64,000 nucleotides of DNA from Halobacteria archaeon HArc-gm2 (GTDB lineage: Archaea > Halobacteriota > Halobacteria > Halobacteriales > Haloarculaceae). Made by a program: the position numbers and the translations under genes. Positions 58,795 through 64,000 of this stretch are shown one piece after another. Below the pieces are notes generated by a model, which saw only the letters and a list, made by a program, of their open reading frames with translations, ran no database searches and was not told the DNA's origin. The stretch is taken from contig JAOPKE010000002.1 of assembly GCA_025517465.1 (NCBI GenBank), positions 465,627-529,626 of the forward strand, written 5' to 3'. Positions within the stretch are counted from its first letter, which is position 1. The number at the start of each line of letters is the position of its first letter.

Positions 58795-58923
58795 ATGCCC
58801 ACCTTCGCCGACCAGTTCGACCACCCGACGTGGCTCACGGCCGCCGCGACGGCCGCCGGCTACGGACTGATCTTGCTCGTCCTGTTCGTGCTGCTGTTCC
58901 TCGTTCCCTACGTGCTCATCTGA
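58795..58923 (+). CDS. Very small membrane protein
   Basis: 42 codons: MPTFADQFDHPTWLTAAATA, then a single hydrophobic helix GYGLILLVLFVLLFLVPYVL and a stop. Haloarchaeal codon use and the clean helix support a real gene; too short to classify. Confidence 0.6.
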   Translation: MPTFADQFDHPTWLTAAATAAGYGLILLVLFVLLFLVPYVLI

Positions 58924-58938
58924 AACGGAAATCGCTCC

Positions 58939-59694
58939 TTAGCTGGTCGCGTTGTACGTCACCTGGACAGTCGCCCGGACGGTGACTGGACCGCTGTCTA
59001 TCTGGGTGCCCGAGGCTTCGAGCGCGGCCACGTCCTGCGAGGCGAACGGCTGGGTCCCCTCGGAACTCGTCGAAATCGAGCTGACGCCGGTTAGCTGGAG
59101 GTCTTCGGTCGCGGCGAGGGTCTCGGCCTGGGTTCGGGCGCTCCCCATCGCTTCTTCGAGGGCCTGGTTCCGGAGGTCGGCCTGGGACTCCTCGGAGAGC
59201 GTGAACTCGACGTTGCGGACGCCGGTCGCGCCGCTGGCGACGGCGACGTCCACGAGCTCGCCGACGCGGCTGGTGTTCGTCACGTCGACGGCGATTCCCT
59301 GCTGGGCGACGTATCGCGTCTGGTTGGGCGTCTGCTCGGGGCTACCGCGATCGGAGGCGTCGTAGAGGTTGTAGTCGGTTGTCCGGATCTGGTCCTCGGA
59401 GACGCCAGCGTCGAGGAGTGCGTTCCGCAGTCGCGACGTGTTTGCGGCGAGGCGGTCGGTGGCGGTCTGGGGCTCCTCGGCGGTCGCGGTCGATTCGAGG
59501 TGGAGGACCGCGACGTCGGGTTCGGCCTGGACGTCGCCGGCGGCCGAGACGGAGATCGTCGTCGTCGAGTCGGTCGCGTTCCCGGCCTGGGCGCTCTGTG
59601 CCTGGGGTTCCGGCGCGCCCGCGACGGCCGTCATCGTCCCCGCGAGGAGGAGGACGAAGACGACGCTGATCGCCGACCGGTGCGCTGATTCCAT
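58939..59694 (-). CDS. SIMPL-domain (DUF541) secreted protein
   Basis: A 251-aa protein with an N-terminal signal or anchor helix (ISVVFVLLLAGTMTAVAGA, residues 7-25). The SIMPL domain follows: TTISVSAAGDVQAEPDVAVL near its start, D-Q-I-R-T-T-D-Y-N-L-Y, V-G-E-L-V-D-V-A-V-A-S-G-A, and a C-terminal PVTVRATVQVTYNA. These proteins are periplasmic or surface factors of general stress; function poorly known. I chose ATG 59694 because the signal helix then starts at residue 7. Confidence 0.85.
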   Translation of the reverse strand: MESAHRSAISVVFVLLLAGTMTAVAGAPEPQAQSAQAGNATDSTTTISVSAAGDVQAEPDVAVLHLESTATAEEPQTATDRLAANTSRLRNALLDAGVSEDQIRTTDYNLYDASDRGSPEQTPNQTRYVAQQGIAVDVTNTSRVGELVDVAVASGATGVRNVEFTLSEESQADLRNQALEEAMGSARTQAETLAATEDLQLTGVSSISTSSEGTQPFASQDVAALEASGTQIDSGPVTVRATVQVTYNATS

Positions 59695-59836
59695 AGTCAC
59701 ACGTCCGGCGCATCCGGTTTTGTTATGCGTGGCCAAGTCCGATGGGCCGGTTCTCGCGCTCGGTAGGTTCGACCGAAAGCGAACGGAAGTAGCGGTAAGC
59801 CGAATCTACGCGCCCGATTCCCGTCGCCGGAGCCTC

Positions 59837-60124
59837 CTACATTCCCATGTCGCTGGCGGCATCCGGGACGGGCAGCGCCGTCGGGTCGACCCCGAGAAGT
59901 TCGCCGGCGTGGTCCAGCGCCATGTCGAAGCCGTAGTAGCGTTCGAGTTCGTCGCCGTCGGCCGTCGGTCGCACCTTGAGCATCGCGTACCCCTCGCGGT
60001 TCTGCGCGATGGCGGCGGTGCCCGTCGCGCCGTCGCCGTCCCCCTCGAACGCCAGGACGCGCTCGGTGTCGGTCTCGTAGTATCGGGCCGTCACGCCGTT
60101 CGCATTCGCCTCCGCGTCGGTCAT
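59837..60124 (-). CDS. Conserved small haloarchaeal protein
   Basis: A 95-aa acidic alpha/beta protein (VTARYYETDTERVLAFEG, NREGYAMLKVRPTADGDELE, ALDHAGELLGVDPTALPVPD). I recognise it only as a haloarchaeal conserved family, DUF7111-like from memory. Divergent from the HTTM gene with 115 nt between starts. Confidence 0.68.
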   Translation of the reverse strand: MTDAEANANGVTARYYETDTERVLAFEGDGDGATGTAAIAQNREGYAMLKVRPTADGDELERYYGFDMALDHAGELLGVDPTALPVPDAASDMGM

Positions 60125-60239
60125 TGCGTGGGAGTTCGACGTCGGGGGAGTGAAAGCTGTCGGTCCGCGGCCGCCGACCCGACGCAGGAGTAGAAGACTT
60201 TTCACCCGACGTGGGCAGATATCATCCGAGAACGTTTCC

Positions 60240-61703
60240 GTGACCGAACGAACGACTGCCGGTTCGTCGACGCTCGCCCGGGTTCGCGACGGGCTCGAAC
60301 GCCGGTTCGGCGTCGACCCCAGAGCCCTCGCCGCGTTGCGTATCTCGCTCGGGACGCTGCTGTTACTCGACCTCGTCCTGCGAGCGCGCGACCTTACGAC
60401 CTTCTACAGCGACGTCGGCGTGTTCACGCGAACGGCCCTGGCCCGCCAGTACCCCACCATGGGCTCGGTGTCCATCCACACCATCTCCGGTGAGGTCTGG
60501 GTGCAGGCCGTCCTGTTCCTGGTTGCCGCGGCGTTCGCGACGGCCGTTCTAGTCGGCTACCGGACTCGTCTCGCCACGCTGGCGTCTCTCGTGTTGCTCG
60601 TCTCCATGCACGCCCGCAATCCGATGGTCCTCAACGCCGGCGACGTGCTGTTCCGCAGGCTGCTGTTCTGGGGACTCTTCCTCCCGCTCGGTGCCCGGTG
60701 GGCGATCGACGCCAACACCGTGGCCAGTGCCGACACCGACGACGATGGAGGCGGGTGGATAGCGACCGTCGCGACTGCGGCGTTGCTGGTGCAGGTGGTG
60801 CTGGTGTACTTCGCCAACGTCGCGTTCAAACTCCGGACGGACGCCTGGACCCGGGGAGAGGCCATCCGGTACGTGTTCGAACTGGACCAGTTCACCGTCG
60901 GCCTCGCCTCCGTCGTCGCGCAGTACCCGACACTGCTCGAACTCGCCGCGCTGGGCTGGTTCGCACTGCTCTGCATCTCGCCGCTGCTCCTCGTCGTCAC
61001 CGGCCGGGCCCGACTCCTGCTAACAACGCTGTTCGCGTCGGGACACGTCGGCATGTTTCTGACGATGGACCTGGGTATCTTCCCGCTCGTCTCTCTCACT
61101 GCGTTACTCCCCTTCCTTCCCCCGTCGGTGTGGGACCGCGTCGAGGCGGCCACCGAACCGGTGTGGACGCGCCTCCGGACTGGCCTCCCCTCGGTCGACC
61201 CCCGTCGTGTGGAACTCCCCGTCGGACAGCGGGCGCGAGCAGCGCGCTCAGTGTTTCTGGCTGGATTGCTGGCGTCGATGCTCCTCCTCAACGCTGTCGC
61301 CGTCGGACTCGTCGACGCCCCGGCGAGTACACCCGAGGCCGTAGAGGACCGGTCCTGGAACATGTTCGGGAATCCGCCGGAGTCGGAGAGCTGGTACGTC
61401 GCGCACGCGACGTTCGACTCGGGACGCAACGTGTCCGGTCACGTCTCGGCGGCCCGCTGGGGCGGGCCACTGGACGGTCGCGACAGGTATCCGCGCGGAC
61501 GCTGGCGGAAGTTCACCTCGAACGTCGACAGGGGAGACGACGACCAGTTAGTGGCAGCGCTGGGGCGAGACGTCTGTCGTCGCTGGTCCGCCAGCGGTGA
61601 CGAGCAGGTTCGCGCCGTCACGCTCGAACGCGTCGACGAGGAGTCTGTGCTGGATGGCCCGGACCGGCGCACGAGTACCGTCGTCTGGCGTGGCGACTGC
61701 TGA
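60240..61703 (+). CDS. HTTM-domain membrane protein
   Basis: A 487-aa protein. After a short basic N-terminus the HTTM domain (horizontally transferred transmembrane) spans about residues 25-330: LAALRISLGTLLLLDLVLR, the hydrophobic helix rows, MHARNPMVLNAGDVLFRRLL and FANVAFKLRTDAWTRGEAI. This family is related to vitamin K-dependent gamma-carboxylase. The C-terminal soluble part (about 390-487) has VEDRSWNMFGNPPESESWYV. The GTG start at 60240 keeps the family N-terminus; in-frame starts further up add an Arg-rich stretch. Confidence 0.82.
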   Translation: MTERTTAGSSTLARVRDGLERRFGVDPRALAALRISLGTLLLLDLVLRARDLTTFYSDVGVFTRTALARQYPTMGSVSIHTISGEVWVQAVLFLVAAAFATAVLVGYRTRLATLASLVLLVSMHARNPMVLNAGDVLFRRLLFWGLFLPLGARWAIDANTVASADTDDDGGGWIATVATAALLVQVVLVYFANVAFKLRTDAWTRGEAIRYVFELDQFTVGLASVVAQYPTLLELAALGWFALLCISPLLLVVTGRARLLLTTLFASGHVGMFLTMDLGIFPLVSLTALLPFLPPSVWDRVEAATEPVWTRLRTGLPSVDPRRVELPVGQRARAARSVFLAGLLASMLLLNAVAVGLVDAPASTPEAVEDRSWNMFGNPPESESWYVAHATFDSGRNVSGHVSAARWGGPLDGRDRYPRGRWRKFTSNVDRGDDDQLVAALGRDVCRRWSASGDEQVRAVTLERVDEESVLDGPDRRTSTVVWRGDC

Positions 61704-61763
61704 GGTCGGCGCCGGCCGACGGGAAGCGCAAGGAACTACTGGCTCTGCTGCCTTCGCTCGTCC

Positions 61764-62042
61764 ATGACCAGGTGGCTCCAGAGCGGGCGGCGGCGGGACG
61801 TGTGCGTCTTCCTCGCCGAGGAGGCCGAACTCACGGGACAGAAGCTCAAAACCCGCCTCGAACGCCACTACGACACACGCATCGACCCGAAGAGCTTCTA
61901 CGGCGCGCTCTCCGCGCTCGTCGATTCGGGGTTCGTCGAGAAACACGAGGACGGCATCGCGGACGTATACGCGCTCACGGACGCGGGCGAACGCCGCGTG
62001 CGCGAACACTACGAGTGGATGGGCGAGCACCTGGACGAGTAG
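61764..62042 (+). CDS. PadR-like transcriptional regulator
   Basis: A 92-aa winged helix: RRRDVCVFLAEEAELTGQKL, DPKSFYGALSALVDSGFVEK, DVYALTDAGERRVREHYEWM. The length and the TDAGERR ending fit PadR-type regulators that act as dimers. 60 nt after the HTTM gene. Confidence 0.83.
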   Translation: MTRWLQSGRRRDVCVFLAEEAELTGQKLKTRLERHYDTRIDPKSFYGALSALVDSGFVEKHEDGIADVYALTDAGERRVREHYEWMGEHLDE

Positions 62043-62091
62043 GGCCACCGACCGACGAATGACTTTTCACGGGCCTCCGTGACGGACGGCC

Positions 62092-62337
62092 ATGGGACGG
62101 AGACGGGCAGCTATCTACGGAATCACGGACGCAGCGCCGTTCGCTATCGGTCTGGCCATCGTCGTGTGGAGCGTCGGCGAGATGTTCGCACCGGGCCGAT
62201 TGCTGATAATCGCGCTCCTCCTCGGCGCTGGCGTCGGGGCGCTCCTGGCGACGCTCAGCGCGAGTCGGTACGTCGCCGACGGAACGCGGTTCTGGCTGGT
62301 CAGGGCGACCGTCGACGCGTTGCTCTGGTTACCCTGA
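62092..62337 (+). CDS. Small membrane protein
   Basis: An 81-aa protein with helices at about 14-31 (AAPFAIGLAIVVWSVGEM) and 38-58 (LLIIALLLGAGVGALLATLS). The basic N-terminus M-G-R-R-R-A suggests the N-in orientation. No family recognised. Confidence 0.68.
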   Translation: MGRRRAAIYGITDAAPFAIGLAIVVWSVGEMFAPGRLLIIALLLGAGVGALLATLSASRYVADGTRFWLVRATVDALLWLP

Positions 62338-62373
62338 CCGGAGGTTTTTAAGAGGGGACGCACCAGCCGACCC

Positions 62374-62580
62374 ATGCGAATCGTAACTCCACTCGATCGG
62401 CTTCTCCAGCTGGGCGGCGACGGCGTGACGATGCTGTTCTGGTTGCTGACCGTCGTCGGCGTGCTCGCGTTCGTGCTCACCGACGTTCCGTGGGCCATCT
62501 CGTCCGGGATGATCGGGACCGGACTGACGATGTACTGGATCCGATACCGGAACATCACGATCTCGGAACTGCTCACCTAG
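62374..62580 (+). CDS. Small membrane protein
   Basis: A 68-aa protein with two short helices (GVTMLFWLLTVVGVLAFVL, VPWAISSGMIGTGLTMYWI). No family recognised. It converges on the acyl-CoA dehydrogenase gene. Confidence 0.65.
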   Translation: MRIVTPLDRLLQLGGDGVTMLFWLLTVVGVLAFVLTDVPWAISSGMIGTGLTMYWIRYRNITISELLT

Positions 62581-62629
62581 ATACGGTCCCGGCCCGTTCT
62601 CGCCGGTGGGCACGATGAGGACGTGGCCG

Positions 62630-63772
62630 TCACTCCAGCAACTGGTCGGCGATGGTGTTCCGCAGGACTTCGCTCGTCCCCTCGTAGATCTCGTTGAGCT
62701 TCGCGTCGCGGTAGAACCGCTCGGCGGGGAAGTCCTTGGTGTAGCCGTAGCCGCCGTGGATCTGGATGCCCTCGTTGGCGACCTCGCGGGAGATCTCCGA
62801 GGCGTAGAGCTTGGCCTGGGCAGCTTCCTTCACGAAGTCTTCGTCGCGCATCTTCAGGTCCGCGGCCCGGTGCATCAGCATGCGCGCGGCCTGGAGCTTC
62901 GTGTCCATGTCGGCCAGTTTGTGCTGGATGGCCTGGAAGTCGCTGATGGGCTGGTCGAACTGCTCGCGCTCCTGGGCGTACTCCAGCGCCGCGTCGAGGG
63001 CAGCCTGGGCGATGCCGACGCCGCGCGCGGCGATGGTGATCCGCCCGCCGTTGAGCGTCTTGAGCGCGTGGACGAATCCACGCCCCTCCTCACCGAGGCG
63101 GCGCTCCGCCGGAAGTCGCATGTCGTCGAAGCGCAACTCCGCCGTCGGACACCCCTTGTCGCCGAGTTTGTGTTCGGTCCCCTCGACGTGGAAGCCGTCG
63201 TCCTCCTCGGGCCGGACGACGAACGACGAGATGCCCCTGTTCCCCGCTTCGGGGTCGGTCTTGGCGAAGAGGACGACCGTGTCCGCGACGGATCCGTTGG
63301 AAATCCAGAGCTTCCCGCCGTTCACGACGTACTCGCCCCCCTCTCGTTCCGCGGTGGTCTCCATCGCCGGCACGTCACTCCCCGCGCCCGCCTCGGAGAG
63401 GGCGAACGCGCCGACCTCCTCGCCGTCGGCTAGCGGGACGAGGTACTCCTCTTTCTGTACCTCGTCGCCGAACTCGTCGATCATGTTACAGGCCAGGGAG
63501 ATGTGCGCGGCGACGATGGTGCCGAGGCCGCCACTCCCCCGCGATATCTCTTCGAGCGCCATGGCGTAGGAGTGGTAGTCCAGCCCCGCACCGCCGTACT
63601 CCTCGGAAATCGGCATCCCCATCAGCCCGAGGTCGGCCATCTGGTCGACGAGGTCCCGTGGGAACTCGTCGGTCTCGTCGATTTCGGCCGCTCTGGGGAC
63701 GACCTCTTCGTCGACGAACTCCGCGACCATCTCCTGTATCTGGCGCTGTTCCTGCGTCGGCGCGAAATCCAT
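62630..63772 (-). CDS. Acyl-CoA dehydrogenase (second)
   Basis: A 380-aa enzyme with the complete family fold: DFAPTQEQRQIQEMVAEFVD, MGMPISEEYGGAGLDYHSYA, ALSEAGAGSDVPAMETTAER (flavin contacts), WISNGSVADTVVLF, REQFDQPISDFQAIQHKLAD and the C-terminal HGGYGYTKDFPAERFYRDAK, IYEGTSEVLRNTIA. Similar in length to the enzyme at 17187-18329 but only moderately alike. It oxidises an acyl-CoA of unknown chain type. ATG 63772 matches the family start. Confidence 0.9.
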   Translation of the reverse strand: MDFAPTQEQRQIQEMVAEFVDEEVVPRAAEIDETDEFPRDLVDQMADLGLMGMPISEEYGGAGLDYHSYAMALEEISRGSGGLGTIVAAHISLACNMIDEFGDEVQKEEYLVPLADGEEVGAFALSEAGAGSDVPAMETTAEREGGEYVVNGGKLWISNGSVADTVVLFAKTDPEAGNRGISSFVVRPEEDDGFHVEGTEHKLGDKGCPTAELRFDDMRLPAERRLGEEGRGFVHALKTLNGGRITIAARGVGIAQAALDAALEYAQEREQFDQPISDFQAIQHKLADMDTKLQAARMLMHRAADLKMRDEDFVKEAAQAKLYASEISREVANEGIQIHGGYGYTKDFPAERFYRDAKLNEIYEGTSEVLRNTIADQLLE

Positions 63773-63865
63773 GCTAGCAGGTCTCGCGGGACGGGCCTTG
63801 ATTGTTCGCCTACGATCTATGGATGGTGGCTCCGAGAACGACGGAATCGGCCACAACTACAACCA

Positions 63866-64000
63866 GAAAGCCCCGCCCGTCTCACCTCCCGCGGCTCGTT
63901 GTCGTCCGAAAATCGAAGATTTTCGTGATGAGCGTGGGACTCGAAGAGTCCCACGAACCATGCGAACGGGCGCTTCGCGCCCGTGAGCAGATGACGAGAG
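63866..64000 (+). repeat. Dispersed hairpin repeat, copy R6 (runs off the window)
   Basis: After GAAAGCCCCGC and a GTTGTCGT linker come three perfect hairpins with new arms: CGAAAATC-gaa-GATTTTCG, CGTGGGACTC-gaa-GAGTCCCACG and CGGGCGC-ttc-GCGCCCG. Their linkers are TGATGA, AACCATGCG and TGAGCAGATGACGAG. The linker order equals that of R1 and R4 while every arm is different. Confidence 0.85.

Overview
The window is chromosomal DNA from a halophilic archaeon (class Halobacteria). The evidence is very high GC, strongly acidic proteins, haloarchaea-type families (KorAB, PAN, SufCBD, the Bat/CrtB/CrtI/LyeJ/CruF carotenoid cluster, PolB-Rad50-Mre11), leaderless promoters with a TATA-like box about 25 nt before the start codon, and an intron-bearing tRNA-Gln(TTG). 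Gene order (kor, suf, polB, rad50-mre11, pan) looks like conserved haloarchaeal synteny. No rRNA, CRISPR array or large prophage is visible.

Layout. 1-6.3 kb: a geranylgeranyl reductase-type flavoprotein (partial), two small-function genes, korAB and a flavin oxidoreductase. 6.3-8 kb: a structured repeat, tandem zinc-ribbon proteins, an HTH/Zn regulator and a Rieske protein. 8-14 kb: a Bat-like LOV-GAF-HTH activator, a Bat-type upstream element and an overlapping four-gene bacterioruberin operon (crtB, crtI, lyeJ, cruF). 14-22.7 kb: a large inverted-repeat structure, an RtcB paralogue, a TumE-type toxin-antitoxin pair and metabolic enzymes. 22.7-25.5 kb is the most mosaic part: two elements with matching terminal inverted repeats bracket a UPF0175/PIN toxin-antitoxin pair, beside a 0.8-kb AT-rich insertion in the 3' end of nth with perfect 40-bp direct repeats and a replacement nth tail. 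25.6-36 kb: assorted enzymes, an orphan N4-cytosine methylase (Zim-like), and a tRNA-Gln whose two ends are both duplicated outside the gene. 36-40.5 kb: sufCBD with a ferritin-like gene and a DtxR-type regulator. 40.5-51 kb: secreted proteins, DNA polymerase B with an intein in motif C, and a GH10-like protein lacking the usual acid/base residue. 51-64 kb: rad50-mre11, the PAN proteasomal ATPase, small membrane proteins, an HTTM protein and an acyl-CoA dehydrogenase.

The most unusual signal is not a gene. Intergenic spaces carry modular hairpin elements (6.4, 14.1-14.5, 18.5, 58.6, 63.9 kb to the window end, with related modules at 23.8, 34.5 and 36.0 kb). Between copies the short linkers are conserved while the hairpin arms change completely yet stay self-complementary. 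Several copies sit exactly at gene ends and have duplicated the boundary (tRNA-Gln 5' and 3' ends, start codon of the DtxR-family gene). Together with the mini-integrative element in nth, these are the best candidates for something undescribed.
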